Made by a program: the position numbers and the translations under genes. DNA of 28,213 nt, from assembly GCA_023512255.1 (NCBI GenBank), contig JAILZY010000044.1:1-28213 (forward strand), in the 5' to 3' direction. The stretch is from a bacterium (GTDB lineage: Bacteria > SZUA-182 > DTGQ01). The notes beneath the pieces are model-generated. The model had not been told where the DNA came from and did not search any database. It saw only the letters and a program-made list of their open reading frames with translations. Positions 1 to 8,828 of the stretch are shown here, piece by piece. How positions within the stretch are numbered: position 1 is the stretch's first letter; every line of letters begins with the position of its first letter.

Positions 1-34
1 AACTTTCTTCTCTCTTTATTTTCTCTCCTCCCCT

Positions 35-331
35 TTATATTTTCAACATTATTTTTTCAACATGGGGAACATCTGATTCATTAGAGGATAACGGAGCTAC
101 CACCCGCCACCGCTTATCTTTGCTCAATGGCCTCGTTTCCATAATCACAACCTGATCGCCTACCTTATACCTGTTTTCTTCATCATGCGCTTTGTATCGC
201 TTTCTTCTCTGGATAACCTTTTTATACTTAGGATGAATGATCGTTCTTTTAACCTCTACGACCACCGTCTTATCCATTTTATCACTAACTACAGTCCCGA
301 TTCTTTTTTTCCTTTGTCCCCTACTGTTCAT
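35..331 (-). CDS. rpsQ: 30S ribosomal protein S17
   Basis: S17 binds 16S rRNA and is a primary assembly protein of the small subunit. The 98-residue product opens with the family pattern [22 protein letters not shown] and contains the S17 beta-barrel strands through about residue 80 ([16 protein letters not shown]). It is longer than the E. coli protein (84 aa); the extra C-terminal residues (about 82-98, [12 protein letters not shown]...) are a charged tail. The gene starts 4 nt after the rpmC stop, as expected inside the S10 operon. The purine-rich 34 bases downstream (1-34 on the plus strand) hold a GGGGAGGAG tract that may belong to the leader of the next gene, but no start codon is visible before the window ends. 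Confidence 0.98.
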   Translation of the reverse strand: MNSRGQRKKRIGTVVSDKMDKTVVVEVKRTIIHPKYKKVIQRRKRYKAHDEENRYKVGDQVVIMETRPLSKDKRWRVVAPLSSNESDVPHVEKIMLKI

Positions 332-335
332 GAAC

Positions 336-551
336 CTATTCCCCTGCCCCCTGTTTCTTCCTCTCGGCCAGCCTCTCCCGGTATACCGTCAATACTCGAG
401 CAATATCCTTCCTGACCTGACGAATCCTCATGAAATTTTCTACTTGCCCGGAAGCGGCCCGAAATCGTAATTTGAAAAGCTCCTCACGCAAATCAGCCTC
501 TTTTTGTCCTAATTCTTCATCACTGTAGTCTCTTAACTCTTTTGCTTTCAT
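336..551 (-). CDS. rpmC: 50S ribosomal protein L29
   Basis: L29 is a small helical protein near the peptide exit tunnel that helps form the docking site for nascent-chain factors. The 71-residue sequence has the family hallmarks: [14 protein letters not shown] at the N-terminus, a basic helix [29 protein letters not shown], and a basic C-terminal tail. The length is normal for the family (about 60-75 aa). It lies between rplP and rpsQ with gaps of 12 and 4 nt, the standard S10-operon order, so translation is probably coupled. Confidence 0.98.
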   Translation of the reverse strand: MKAKELRDYSDEELGQKEADLREELFKLRFRAASGQVENFMRIRQVRKDIARVLTVYRERLAERKKQGAGE

Positions 552-563
552 AGTCTTAAAAAC

Positions 564-968
564 CTATCTGGCTACAAACCTTGTTCTTATTGGTAACTTA
601 TGGGCAGCTAATCTCATGGCCTCACGGGCTACCTCAGGGGAGACTCCCTCCATTTCATAGAGAATCTTCCCAGGCTTTACCACCGCCACCCAAAACTCCG
701 GCGCACCTTTTCCCTTTCCCATCCTTGTCTCAGCAGGTTTCTTACTTACCGGCTTGCTGGGGAAAATGTTGATCCAAACCTTTCCCCCTCTCTTGACATA
801 ACGGGTAATGGCAATTCGAGCCGCCTCTATCTGCCTGTTAGTAATCCAGCCCGGCTCCAAAGCCTTTAAACCATAATCTCCAAAGGTCAACCGTGAGCCA
901 CGATAAGCTTTCCCGGTCATTCTACCCCTTTGAACTTTCCGGTACTTCACCTTATTCGGCATTAACAT
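564..968 (-). CDS. rplP: 50S ribosomal protein L16
   Basis: L16 is a late-assembly large-subunit protein that contacts tRNA in the A and P sites. The 134-residue product starts [17 protein letters not shown], matching the conserved MLMPKR-KYRK-QRGR opening, and contains the characteristic [19 protein letters not shown] segment at about residues 84-102. The gene sits between rpsC and rpmC with short gaps. The length equals that of typical L16, which supports the chosen start over the internal methionine at residue 3. Confidence 0.98.
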   Translation of the reverse strand: MLMPNKVKYRKVQRGRMTGKAYRGSRLTFGDYGLKALEPGWITNRQIEAARIAITRYVKRGGKVWINIFPSKPVSKKPAETRMGKGKGAPEFWVAVVKPGKILYEMEGVSPEVAREAMRLAAHKLPIRTRFVAR

Positions 969-991
969 GATATCTTACTCCGCTTCTTTTC

Positions 992-1666
992 TCAAACGTT
1001 GTAGGTAACACTCTCTAACTGCTCTTTCGATGGCTGCTCCTTTGACAAAACCTCACCCTTAAAAACCCACACCTTTACTCCAATAACCCCATAGGTAGTT
1101 CTAGCTATGGCCATGCCATAATCAATATCAGCACGCAAGGTGTGAAGCGGAACCCTTCCTTCCCGATACCACTCACGCCGAGCCATCTCAGCTCCCCCTA
1201 GCCTTCCCGCACAGGAAATCCGAATCCCTTCAGCCCCAAAACGCAAGGCCGCCGTCACCCTCTTCTTCATCGCCCTTCGGAAAGCAACCCTTCGCTCTAG
1301 TTGCATAGCCACATTTTCAGCTATCAGCTGAGCATCAATCTCCGCCTTCCGAATCTCATGAATGTTGATCGAAACCTGCTTGTGCGTAAGAGCCTGAATT
1401 TCATCTTTTAATTTATCAACCTCTGTCCCTTTCTTCCCAATAATAATCCCAGGTCGCGCCGTATGAATGTTGATTCTTACCTTATCAGATGCTCTCTCGA
1501 TTTCAACCCGTGAAACTCCAGCATTTTTTAGCTTTTCTTTCACAAAGGCCCTGATGCGCAAATCCTCAAGCAAATTCTTCCGATATTCCTTCCTCGAATA
1601 CCATTTCGATTCCCAGGTCTTGGTAAAACCTAATCTAAATCCAATAGGGTGTACTTTTTGTCCCAA
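992..1666 (-). CDS. rpsC: 30S ribosomal protein S3
   Basis: S3 lines the mRNA entry channel of the 30S subunit and contributes to ribosomal helicase activity. The 224-residue protein begins [13 protein letters not shown], a near-invariant S3 start. A type-2 KH domain is visible around residues 38-106, with the GxxG-type loop in [16 protein letters not shown] at about 71-86. The C-terminal S3 domain includes [26 protein letters not shown]. The last about 20 residues are a variable tail. It follows rplV by 11 nt in the usual operon position. Confidence 0.98.
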   Translation of the reverse strand: MGQKVHPIGFRLGFTKTWESKWYSRKEYRKNLLEDLRIRAFVKEKLKNAGVSRVEIERASDKVRINIHTARPGIIIGKKGTEVDKLKDEIQALTHKQVSINIHEIRKAEIDAQLIAENVAMQLERRVAFRRAMKKRVTAALRFGAEGIRISCAGRLGGAEMARREWYREGRVPLHTLRADIDYGMAIARTTYGVIGVKVWVFKGEVLSKEQPSKEQLESVTYNV

Positions 1667-1677
1667 TACCTATCCTC

Positions 1678-2016
1678 CTACAATCTCTCTTCCAATACGA
1701 TCGAAATATGACTCGTTCTCTTTCTGATCCGAAATGCCCGACCACGAGCCCTCGGTTGAAATCGCTTAAGAGTCGGCCCTTGATTAGCGCTAATTTCAGA
1801 GATATATAATTTATCGACGTCTTTGATCTCGCCGTTCTGCTTGGCATTGGCTATGGCTGACCGCAACACCTTCTCAACCAACCTAGAGGCTGCCCTCGGC
1901 GTAAACTTCAGGATGTTAATAGCCTCATCCAAATTCTTCCCCCGAATAAGATCAACCACCAACTTAGCCTTCCGTGAGGTCGTAGGTAAATATTTAGACA
2001 CCGCTTTTACTTTCAT
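1678..2016 (-). CDS. rplV: 50S ribosomal protein L22
   Basis: L22 lines the polypeptide exit tunnel through a long beta hairpin. The 112-residue product shows the family pattern KYLPTTSRKAKLVVDLIRGK near the N-terminus and the hairpin region QGPTLKRFQPRARGRAFRIRKR at about residues 79-100, followed by HISIVLEE. Length is typical (about 110-118 aa). There is only a weak Shine-Dalgarno sequence in the 4-nt gap after rpsS, so translation probably relies on coupling to the upstream gene. Confidence 0.98.
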   Translation of the reverse strand: MKVKAVSKYLPTTSRKAKLVVDLIRGKNLDEAINILKFTPRAASRLVEKVLRSAIANAKQNGEIKDVDKLYISEISANQGPTLKRFQPRARGRAFRIRKRTSHISIVLEERL

Positions 2017-2020
2017 TTTT

Positions 2021-2305
2021 CTACTTTACCCTAGTTGATTTTTCGCTCTTAGACCCGTGCCCTCGAAACGTCCTAGTAGGGGCAAATTCGCCTAACTTAT
2101 GACCAACCATATTCTCCGTGATATATATTGGAATAAACTTTCGGCCATTGTGTACAGCTATGGTATGACCGACCATCTCAGGGAAAATAGTTGAATTCCG
2201 CGCCCAGGTTTTAATAACCTTCTTCTCCAAGGCCTTATTCATCTTTTCAACCTTTTCCCAAAGATTATGATCAATATAGGGCCCTTTTTTCACCGACCGC
2301 GCCAC
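2021..2305 (-). CDS. rpsS: 30S ribosomal protein S19
   Basis: S19 forms the head of the small subunit with S13 and contacts bridge B1 regions. The 94-residue sequence starts [19 protein letters not shown] and contains [45 protein letters not shown], which is diagnostic. The start codon is GTG, read clearly because AGGAGG lies just upstream at normal spacing (positions 2306-2320 region). It sits between rplB and rplV. Confidence 0.98.
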   Translation of the reverse strand: MARSVKKGPYIDHNLWEKVEKMNKALEKKVIKTWARNSTIFPEMVGHTIAVHNGRKFIPIYITENMVGHKLGEFAPTRTFRGHGSKSEKSTRVK

Positions 2306-2314
2306 GATATCCTC

Positions 2315-3142
2315 CTATTTCCCCTTTCTACTCTTGATAATATACTTAGCAGTTAGCTTATTCTTCCTGGTCTTAAATCCCTTGGTAGGTTTACCCCACG
2401 GAGTACAAGGATGCCTTCCTCCTGAAGATTTACCCTCACCACCACCCATAGGATGATCAATAGGATTCATGGCTACTCCCCGAACCTTACTTCTCCTGCC
2501 AAGCCAGGCTGATCGGCCAGCCTTACCAAGAGAGATATTCTCATGATCCATATTTCCAACCTGGCCGATAGTCGCCAGACAATCTAAATGGATAAGCCTC
2601 ACCTCTCCAGAGGCCAAGCGCACATGACCATAACTGCCCTCTTTAGCCAGAAGCTGAGCACTAGCTCCAGCACTACGAGCTAGTTGCCCCCCCTTGCCCT
2701 TCTTCAACTCAATATTATGAATAATACTTCCGACTGGAATGTTCCTCAAAGGAAGTGCATTACCCACCTGAATCTCAGCCTCTGGACCCGACATCACCTG
2801 AGCCCCAACAGTCAGTGTATTCGGAGCCAAAATATACCGTTTTTCACCATCGGCATAATGCAATAAGGCAATTCGAGCACTCCGATTAGGATCATACTCA
2901 ATACTGACCACCTTGGCCGGAATCGAAAATTTATCCCTCTTAAAATCAATAACCCGATACCGTCTTTTATGACCGCCACCTCGATGTCGAGAGGTCAGCC
3001 GACCAACATTATTCCGACCACCAGTTTTGGTTATTTTGCGCAAAAGCGATTTCTCAGGCTCTTCCCTGGTAATCTCTTCAAACGTGGATACAGTCTGGGT
3101 TCTTAAACTCGGCGTAACTGGCTTATAACTCTTTATCCCCAT
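2315..3142 (-). CDS. rplB: 50S ribosomal protein L2
   Basis: L2 is a primary rRNA-binding protein close to the peptidyl-transferase centre. The 275-residue product has the standard length. It shows [20 protein letters not shown] (about 50-69), the OB-fold and SH3-like RNA-binding domains, and the conserved C-terminal loop [20 protein letters not shown], whose histidine is the residue linked to peptidyl-transferase function in E. coli (His229). It starts 36 nt after the rplW stop. Confidence 0.98.
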   Translation of the reverse strand: MGIKSYKPVTPSLRTQTVSTFEEITREEPEKSLLRKITKTGGRNNVGRLTSRHRGGGHKRRYRVIDFKRDKFSIPAKVVSIEYDPNRSARIALLHYADGEKRYILAPNTLTVGAQVMSGPEAEIQVGNALPLRNIPVGSIIHNIELKKGKGGQLARSAGASAQLLAKEGSYGHVRLASGEVRLIHLDCLATIGQVGNMDHENISLGKAGRSAWLGRRSKVRGVAMNPIDHPMGGGEGKSSGGRHPCTPWGKPTKGFKTRKNKLTAKYIIKSRKGK

Positions 3143-3178
3143 AACAATCCTTTGCCTTGACTATCCTTACTTAAAGTC

Positions 3179-3469
3179 TTAAGGACCTTCCAAAAGCTCA
3201 ATGGTTTCCCCTTTGGCTAAAGTAACAATTGCCTTTTTCCGATCCGGTCTCCTGCCCTGATGAACCCCAAGCCGCTTTTTTTTGCCAAGAAGATTAATAA
3301 CCGCTACCTTCTCTACCTTAACGTTAAAAATATCCTCAACCGCCTGCTTGATCTCAATCTTATTAGCCAGCTTGTCAACCTCAAAAGAAACCTTATTGAA
3401 CAGCTTCTTTTGAAAAGTGCTCTTCTCCGTTACCATGGGCCGTTTAATGATTTCATATGCAGACTTCAT
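3179..3469 (-). CDS. rplW: 50S ribosomal protein L23
   Basis: L23 sits at the exit of the polypeptide tunnel and is the docking protein for trigger factor and SRP. The 96-residue sequence shows the family pattern YEIIKRPMVTEKSTFQ at the N-terminus, a central VDKLANKIEIKQAVEDIFNVKVEKV segment, and a basic loop GKKKRLGVHQGRRPDRKKAIVTL. Its ATG overlaps the TGA stop of rplD (ATGA), a clear sign of translational coupling. Confidence 0.98.
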   Translation of the reverse strand: MKSAYEIIKRPMVTEKSTFQKKLFNKVSFEVDKLANKIEIKQAVEDIFNVKVEKVAVINLLGKKKRLGVHQGRRPDRKKAIVTLAKGETIELLEGP

Positions 3470-4095
3470 GGGCTCAATTTCTCCTCAACCTTCTTTGCTG
3501 CTGACTTGAGCATGATCAATTTCTTATATAAGAGGATATCATATACATTCAGCCCCTCAGTGTCAATCACCTTTACATTCGAAAGATTCCTAGCCGCTAA
3601 TCTCAAATTCGCGTGCTGCTCACCATCGAGAACCAATAAGGATTTTTCCCTAATCCCCAAGCGGTCAAATATCTCCTTTATTAGCCGAGTCTTAGGTTGC
3701 TCAAGGTTAAACTCTTCCAGTACTATCAAATCCCCTTCTCTACGCTTCATTGAAATCACTGACCGAAGAGCATAGTTTAAAACCTTCTTATTCAGCTTAA
3801 ACTCATAACTCCTGGGATGAGGACCAAAAACAATCCCTCCCCCAACCCAAAGCGGTGACCTCTTGCATCCCGCCCGAGCTCGGCCAGTTCCCTTTTGCCT
3901 CCAGGGCTTGGTGCCGCTCCCCTGAACTTCGGAGCGGGTTTTCGTACTGGCTGTCCCCTTCCTCTTCTTGGCCTGCTGGTAGCAAACCACATCGTGGAGA
4001 AGATGCTCCTTGAGCTGAACATCAAATACCGACTCTGCTACCTCGATCTGTTCGATCTTCTCGTTATTAATATTATAGATATCTAAGCTTATCAT
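3466..4095 (-). CDS. rplD: 50S ribosomal protein L4
   Basis: L4 lines the exit tunnel constriction with L22; in E. coli it also represses the S10 operon. The 209-residue product carries the family core [31 protein letters not shown], beginning near residue 47, followed by [18 protein letters not shown]. Length is normal. The notable point is its position: it starts 28 nt after the rpsJ stop, whereas in nearly all bacteria rplC (L3) lies between these two genes. The ribosome-binding site is weak (GAAAAGAG directly before ATG). Confidence 0.97.
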   Translation of the reverse strand: MISLDIYNINNEKIEQIEVAESVFDVQLKEHLLHDVVCYQQAKKRKGTASTKTRSEVQGSGTKPWRQKGTGRARAGCKRSPLWVGGGIVFGPHPRSYEFKLNKKVLNYALRSVISMKRREGDLIVLEEFNLEQPKTRLIKEIFDRLGIREKSLLVLDGEQHANLRLAARNLSNVKVIDTEGLNVYDILLYKKLIMLKSAAKKVEEKLSP

Positions 4096-4123
4096 CTCTT
4101 TTCACGCAACTTTATCCTGAAAA

Positions 4124-4432
4124 TTATAGCTTAATCTCTACATCAACGCCGGAGGGAAGATCGAGACGCATTAAAGCATCCACGGTCTGCGGTGTTGGTT
4201 CCAAAATATCCAGAATCCGCTTATGAGTGCGGATTTCAAACTGCTCTCTGGACTTTTTATCAATATGCGGAGATCTGAGAACGGTATAGCGATTCTTTCT
4301 GGTCGGAAAGGGTATCGGTCCAGATACCTTGGCCCCAGTCCGCTTTACCGTCTCAACTATCTCACCGGCCGACTGGTCTAAAATCTGATGATCATACGCA
4401 CAAAGTTTAATTCTTATCCTTTGACCTTCCAT
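4124..4432 (-). CDS. rpsJ: 30S ribosomal protein S10 (NusE)
   Basis: S10 is a small-subunit head protein that also acts as NusE in transcription antitermination, coupling NusG-bound polymerase to the ribosome. The 102-residue product has the family pattern [52 protein letters not shown] (residues about 6-58) and ends in a typical VDVEIKL. The ORF could open one codon earlier at a GTG (4435), but the ATG at 4432 is better placed relative to GAGGA upstream and gives the usual length. It follows tuf copy 1 by about 112 nt. Confidence 0.98.
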   Translation of the reverse strand: MEGQRIRIKLCAYDHQILDQSAGEIVETVKRTGAKVSGPIPFPTRKNRYTVLRSPHIDKKSREQFEIRTHKRILDILEPTPQTVDALMRLDLPSGVDVEIKL

Positions 4433-4435
4433 CAC

Positions 4436-4535
4436 TTCCTCACTGGCTTAAAACCCGCCTCTGCGCAGGGCTCTTGCCCTCTCCACACCACAGGAGAAGA
4501 GCTTGGCAAAATAGTGGATAAAAACCTCTTCAGAA
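4436..4535 (-). other. Spacer between tuf copy 1 and rpsJ
   Basis: This gap of about 100 bases separates the tuf repeat unit from rpsJ. It contains a short hairpin at 4467-4480 (AGGGC stem, 4-nt loop, GCCCT) and copies of AAGCTCTTC/GAAGAG that could pair. No good promoter is visible, and the hairpin is not followed directly by a T tract. In other bacteria an S10 leader regulates this operon, but nothing here matches the E. coli leader by eye. Confidence 0.4.
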
Positions 4536-5770
4536 GCTTGCCACCTATTCAATAATCTCACTGACCACACCGGCACCGACCGTACGGCCACCTTCCCGGA
4601 TAGCAAAGCGCATCTCTTTTTCCAAGGCAATCGGAGTGATGAGCTCGGCCGTAATATTCACATTATCCCCAGGCATCACCATCTCTACCCCCTCGGGCAA
4701 ATGCACCGTCCCGGTAACATCCGTCGTCCGCACAAAAAACTGCGGCCGATAACCATTGAAAAACGGCGTGTGCCGACCACCCTCTTCTTTGGTCAAAACA
4801 TAAACCTGAGCCTTAAACTTCGTGTGCGGCGTGATCGTCCCTGGCTTGGCCAATACCATCCCCCGCTCAACCTCTTCCCGCTTCTTACCCCGCAGCAAAA
4901 CTCCTATATTGTCTCCAGCCTGACCCTCATCCAATATCTTGCGAAACATCTCTACCCCTGTGGCTACCGTCTTCTGCGTCTCCCTAATCCCAACTATCTC
5001 TACCTCATCTCCAACTCGAATCACCCCTCGCTCTACTCTACCCGTGGCTACCGTCCCACGACCAGATATGCTAAATACATCCTCTATCGGCATCAAAAAC
5101 GGCTTGTCTATGTCCCTCTTCGGAAGCGGTACATACTCATCTACCGCCTTCATCAAATCATATATCACCTTGCAGTTAGGACAATTCTCCTTACCACACC
5201 CACACTCTCCTGCCTTCAGAGCCGATCCCCTAATCACCGGAACCTCATCCCCTGGAAACTCATACTGACTGAGCAGCTCCCTCACCTCAAGCTCTACCAG
5301 CTCCAGCAACTCCTCATCATCCACCATGTCCACCTTGTTCAAAAAAACCACTATATACGGCACACCTACCTGACGAGCCAACAATATGTGCTCCCTTGTC
5401 TGCGGCATCGGTCCATCAGCCGCCGATACCACCAAAATCGCCCCATCCATCTGCGCCGCTCCAGTAATCATGTTCTTCACATAATCTGCATGACCAGGAC
5501 AGTCCACATGCGCATAATGCCGATTCTCCGTCTGATACTCCACATGCGCCGTCGCTATCGTTATCCCCCTCTCCCTCTCCTCAGGCGCATTGTCTATCTG
5601 ATCAAACGCCTTGTACTCTGCCAACCCCTTGTTGGCCAATACCTTAGTAATGGCTGAAGTCAGCGTCGTCTTACCATGATCCACATGCCCTATCGTCCCT
5701 ATATTTACGTGCGGCTTCGTCCTCTCATACTTCTCTTTCGCCATTTCAGTCTTCCCTCCAATTTCTCCTT
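4536..5770 (-). repeat. tuf direct repeat, copy 1 (1,235 bp)
   Basis: This segment matches 20490-21724 at a constant offset of 15,954 bases. It covers the whole tuf gene, 9 bp after the stop and 26 bp of the leader with its ribosome-binding site. The translated products are residue-identical, and other reading frames through the copies also agree, so the DNA is identical or nearly so. The match ends abruptly at 4535/20489 (a versus g) and 5771/21725 (t versus c). The limits fit a gene-conversion tract. Confidence 0.95.
4545..5744 (-). CDS. tuf: Elongation factor Tu (copy 1)
   Basis: EF-Tu is the GTPase that delivers aminoacyl-tRNA to the ribosomal A site. The 399-residue protein shows the G1 loop GHVDHGKT (19-26), DCPGH (81-85), NKVD (136-139) and SAL (174-176), followed by domains II and III ending in AGVVSEIIE. 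Between the G5 motif and the helix leading to [11 protein letters not shown] lies a four-cysteine cluster (C181, C183, C188, C191; CxCx4Cx2C), absent from E. coli EF-Tu. It follows fusA by 62 nt and precedes rpsJ, the classical str-operon position. The other copy at 20499-21698 encodes an identical protein. Confidence 0.99.
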   Translation of the reverse strand: MAKEKYERTKPHVNIGTIGHVDHGKTTLTSAITKVLANKGLAEYKAFDQIDNAPEERERGITIATAHVEYQTENRHYAHVDCPGHADYVKNMITGAAQMDGAILVVSAADGPMPQTREHILLARQVGVPYIVVFLNKVDMVDDEELLELVELEVRELLSQYEFPGDEVPVIRGSALKAGECGCGKENCPNCKVIYDLMKAVDEYVPLPKRDIDKPFLMPIEDVFSISGRGTVATGRVERGVIRVGDEVEIVGIRETQKTVATGVEMFRKILDEGQAGDNIGVLLRGKKREEVERGMVLAKPGTITPHTKFKAQVYVLTKEEGGRHTPFFNGYRPQFFVRTTDVTGTVHLPEGVEMVMPGDNVNITAELITPIALEKEMRFAIREGGRTVGAGVVSEIIE

Positions 5771-5806
5771 TTTAATTGAACAGCGCACTAATTCATCCTT
5801 GATTCT

Positions 5807-7888
5807 TTAATGCCCATATAGCCTGGCCAGTATCTGTTCAGAAAGGGTATTAGGGACTTCATCATATGCCCGAAATTCCATAGTAAAGGTGCCTCTCCCC
5901 TGGGTCATTGACCGAAGACTGGTTGAATAACCAAACATCTCGGCCAGGGGAATCTTGGCCATAATGATCTGAACACCACCCTTTGATCTGAGATCCTCTA
6001 TCCTGCCCCGACGGGCATTGACATCCCCGATTACATCTCCCATATATTCATCAGGGACAATGATTTCAACCTCCATCACCGGCTCAAGCAAAACCGCATC
6101 AGCCTGCTTGGCCGCGTTCTGAAAGGCCATAAAACCTGCAATCTTGAAGGAAATATCCGAAGAATCAACCTCATGGAAAGATCCATCAATCAGGGTGGCT
6201 TTGATGTCCACCATCGGATAGCCAGCTAAAATCCCCGTCTCCATTGCCTGGACTACTCCTTCCCTGACCGCCGGAATAAACTCTTTGGGGATAACTTCAC
6301 TGACCAAGGCATTTTCAAATTCAAACCCTCGCCCCCGAGCCAAAGGCTCAATCACTAATTTTACATGGCCATACTGGCCTCGACCTCCAGTCTGCCTAAT
6401 AAATTTAGCCTCACCCTCCCCCTTTTTGCGAATCGTCTCCTTATAGGCCACTTGAGGTTTACCAATATTGGCCTGAACCTTGAATTCCCGAAGCATTCGC
6501 TCAGTAATAATTTCAAGGTGAAGCTCTCCCATCCCCGAAATGATGGTTTGACCAGTTTCATTGTCAGTATGAACCTTAAAGGTCGGATCTTCCTGAGCTA
6601 ACTTATAAAGCGTAGAAGCTAACTTCTCCTGATCAGCCTTGGTCTTCGGCTCGATAGCTACATAAATGACCGGCTCGGGAAACTCCATCCTCTCCAGAAT
6701 AATCGGCTCCCTCTCATCACAGAGGGTATCCCCTGTGCCAGTTTTACGAAAGCCTACCGCCGCCGCAATATCTCCCGCCGAAACCTCAGAAATATCCTCC
6801 CATTTATTGGCATGCACATGGAGCAGACGCCCTACCCGCTCACGATAATCCTTGCTAGCATTGTAAACATATGAGCCAACCTGCAAAGTTCCAGAATACA
6901 TCCGAAAAAAGGTCAATTGCCCCACAAAGGGATCATTCCAGATCTTAAAAGCAAGGGCTGCCAGCGGCCCCTTCTCCGAAGACTCTCTCTTTTCTTTCTG
7001 ATTCGTCTTGCAATTAATCCCTTCAATCGCCGGAACATCGGTCGGAGCCGGAAGATAATCAACTACCGCATCCAGCAGCGGTTGAACCCCCTTGTTTTTA
7101 AAGGCCGAGCCACAGACAACCGGTACAAAAGCCATACTCAGCGTCCCAGCTCTCACTCCCCTTCGGATCTCAGACTCAGTCAACTCTCCTGTTTCCAGAT
7201 ACTTCTCCATCAGCTCTTCATCTTCCTCAGCCACCGCCTCAACTAGCCTGCCCCGGTATTCCAAAGCCTCTTCTTCAAACTCCTCAGGAACTACGTCCTC
7301 ACGAAAGGTCGCCCCCAGCTCATCTGTATCATAAATGATGGCCCGCATTCTAATCAGATCTATCACCCCTTGAAATTCACTCTCTTTTCCAAGGGGAATC
7401 TGCAGCAGAGCGGTTTTGGTATGCAATCTTTTTTCAATCGACTCTACACTAGCAAAAAAATCCGCTCCAATCCGGTCCATCTTGTTAATGAATACTACCC
7501 GCGGCACATGATACCTATCCGCTTGACGCCAAACCGTTTCCGTTTGAGGCTGAACCCCACTCACCCCACAAATTACAGTAATCGCTCCATCCAAAACCCG
7601 CAAACAACGCTCTACCTCAGCTGTGAAATCTACATGACCAGGAGTGTCAATAATATTAATCCGATGATCACGCCAATAACAGGTTGTAGCTGCCGAAGTA
7701 ATGGTTATTCCTCTCTCCCTCTCCTGCTCCATCCAGTCCATTTCCGTAGAGCCTTCATCTACCTCGCCCATCTTATAGGTAATTCCCGTATAGTAGAGAA
7801 TTCGTTCCGTAGTTGTTGTCTTGCCAGCATCAATATGGGCCATAATCCCGATGTTTCTTATCTTGGAGAGAGGAAACTTTCTAGACAC
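5807..7888 (-). CDS. fusA: Elongation factor G
   Basis: EF-G is the GTPase that drives translocation and, with RRF, ribosome recycling. The 693-residue product starts [20 protein letters not shown], with the P loop AHIDAGKT at 17-24, DTPGHVDF, and [10 protein letters not shown]; domains III-V follow, including GMGELHLEI and the domain IV segment [11 protein letters not shown]. The GTG at 7888 aligns with known EF-G N-termini. A second GTG three codons earlier (7897) is also open, and a GGAGG tract abuts the downstream start, so the exact initiation codon is not settled. It begins close behind the rpsG stop in the str operon. Confidence 0.98.
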   Translation of the reverse strand: MSRKFPLSKIRNIGIMAHIDAGKTTTTERILYYTGITYKMGEVDEGSTEMDWMEQERERGITITSAATTCYWRDHRINIIDTPGHVDFTAEVERCLRVLDGAITVICGVSGVQPQTETVWRQADRYHVPRVVFINKMDRIGADFFASVESIEKRLHTKTALLQIPLGKESEFQGVIDLIRMRAIIYDTDELGATFREDVVPEEFEEEALEYRGRLVEAVAEEDEELMEKYLETGELTESEIRRGVRAGTLSMAFVPVVCGSAFKNKGVQPLLDAVVDYLPAPTDVPAIEGINCKTNQKEKRESSEKGPLAALAFKIWNDPFVGQLTFFRMYSGTLQVGSYVYNASKDYRERVGRLLHVHANKWEDISEVSAGDIAAAVGFRKTGTGDTLCDEREPIILERMEFPEPVIYVAIEPKTKADQEKLASTLYKLAQEDPTFKVHTDNETGQTIISGMGELHLEIITERMLREFKVQANIGKPQVAYKETIRKKGEGEAKFIRQTGGRGQYGHVKLVIEPLARGRGFEFENALVSEVIPKEFIPAVREGVVQAMETGILAGYPMVDIKATLIDGSFHEVDSSDISFKIAGFMAFQNAAKQADAVLLEPVMEVEIIVPDEYMGDVIGDVNARRGRIEDLRSKGGVQIIMAKIPLAEMFGYSTSLRSMTQGRGTFTMEFRAYDEVPNTLSEQILARLYGH

Positions 7889-7897
7889 CCTCCACAC

Positions 7898-8368
7898 CTA
7901 CCATTTATAATGAGCAAAAGCCTTGTTAGCTTCAGCCATCTTATGAGTATCTTCCCGCTTCTTCACCGAAGCTCCCTTACCAGCAGCAGCATCGATCAGC
8001 TCTCCAGCGAGAGCCTCCCGCATGTTTTTTTCACTCCGCTTCTTGGCAAAGTCCACAATCCAACGAATAGCTAGACTAACCCGACGCTCAGATCTGATCT
8101 CTACCGGCACCTGATACGTTGATCCACCAACCCGCCTTGACTTTACCTCTATGATTGGCTTGACATTATTCAGGGCCTGCTTGAAAACCTGCATAGGATC
8201 CTGATTAGTCTTCTGCTGGATAATATCCATCGCCCCATAGAAAATACTCTCAGCCAGGCTCTTTTTGCCCTTCTTCATCAGAGTATTGATAAACTTAGTA
8301 ACAATAGTATCATTGTATCGAATATCTGGTACTGTTTCTCTTTTGGATACGATCCCTCTTCTCGGCAT
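7898..8368 (-). CDS. rpsG: 30S ribosomal protein S7
   Basis: S7 nucleates assembly of the 30S head and contacts the E-site tRNA. The 156-residue product begins MPRRGIVSKRETVPD and contains FINTLMKKGKKSLAESIFYGAMD and GGSTYQVPVEIRSERR, both diagnostic. The reading frame is open from a TTG at 8377, but GGGAG (8379-8383) lies 10 nt upstream of the ATG at 8368, which also gives the normal family length. The spacer after rpsL is only 14 nt, so the long intercistronic S7-binding site known in E. coli cannot be present. Confidence 0.98.
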   Translation of the reverse strand: MPRRGIVSKRETVPDIRYNDTIVTKFINTLMKKGKKSLAESIFYGAMDIIQQKTNQDPMQVFKQALNNVKPIIEVKSRRVGGSTYQVPVEIRSERRVSLAIRWIVDFAKKRSEKNMREALAGELIDAAAGKGASVKKREDTHKMAEANKAFAHYKW

Positions 8369-8382
8369 ATAAATCAAACTCC

Positions 8383-8754
8383 CTATTTCGGTGCCTTGGC
8401 CCCATACCGAGACCGGCTCTTTCTCCTGTCCTGAACTCCGACCGTATCCAGCGCTCCCCGGATAATGTGGTAACGAACACCTGGCAGGTCCTTAACTCTT
8501 CCGCCCCGCAACAAAATAATCGAGTGTTCCTGCAAATTATGCCCGATCCCGGGTATATAGCCGGTAACCTCTTTCCCACTGGTTAATCTGATTCTGGCCA
8601 CTTTTCGTAAGGCCGAGTTTGGCTTTTTCGGCGTAACCGTATACACCCTCAGACAAACCCCGCGCTTTTGCGGACAAGAATCCAATGCTGGAGCCGACTT
8701 TTTCTTCTGAACCTTTTCTCGACCCTTCCTCACCAGTTGATTGATAGTTGGCAT
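8383..8754 (-). CDS. rpsL: 30S ribosomal protein S12
   Basis: S12 is a decoding-centre protein that affects translational accuracy. The 123-residue product shows [13 protein letters not shown] at the start, [18 protein letters not shown] (about 40-57) and [13 protein letters not shown] (about 84-96). The positions whose mutation gives streptomycin resistance in other bacteria (K43/K44 region and K88) are wild type, and the aspartate that carries beta-methylthiolation in E. coli is present (D89). Its stop overlaps the rpsG ribosome-binding site. It follows rpoC and is preceded by a strong promoter candidate at 8800-8828. Confidence 0.98.
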   Translation of the reverse strand: MPTINQLVRKGREKVQKKKSAPALDSCPQKRGVCLRVYTVTPKKPNSALRKVARIRLTSGKEVTGYIPGIGHNLQEHSIILLRGGRVKDLPGVRYHIIRGALDTVGVQDRRKSRSRYGAKAPK

Positions 8755-8799
8755 TCTTCCTTTCCCTCATCTTACCAAGTTATATATAAAAGAGCTCCG

Positions 8800-8828
8800 A
8801 ATATACTACAATATTAACCGGTTGTCAA
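8800..8828 (-). promoter_or_regulatory. Sigma70-type promoter inside the end of rpoC
   Basis: On the minus strand, TTGACA (8823-8828) is followed by a 17-bp spacer and TATATT (8800-8805). The -35 is perfect and the -10 matches 5 of 6 consensus bases. The -35 hexamer lies in the final codons of rpoC (Leu-Thr) and the -10 is just past its stop. It would give rpsL-rpsG-fusA-tuf and perhaps the S10 genes their own transcription start in addition to read-through from rpoBC. Confidence 0.75.

Noticed and set aside
4449-4480. Hairpin AGGGC-loop-GCCCT after tuf copy 1 as an intrinsic terminator.
   Set aside because: The stem is only 5 bp and the nearest T run is four bases, about 15 nt downstream; read-through into rpsJ is expected.
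4701-5657. Long plus-strand open frame (318 codons) opposite tuf, repeated at 20655-21611.
   Set aside because: It is the antisense of tuf, appears in both copies only because the DNA is duplicated, has Arg/Leu/His/Tyr-rich composition typical of a shadow frame, and has no ribosome-binding site.
8440-8630. Streptomycin resistance substitutions in rpsL.
   Set aside because: The lysines of the KKPNS and GGRVKDLPG segments are both intact.
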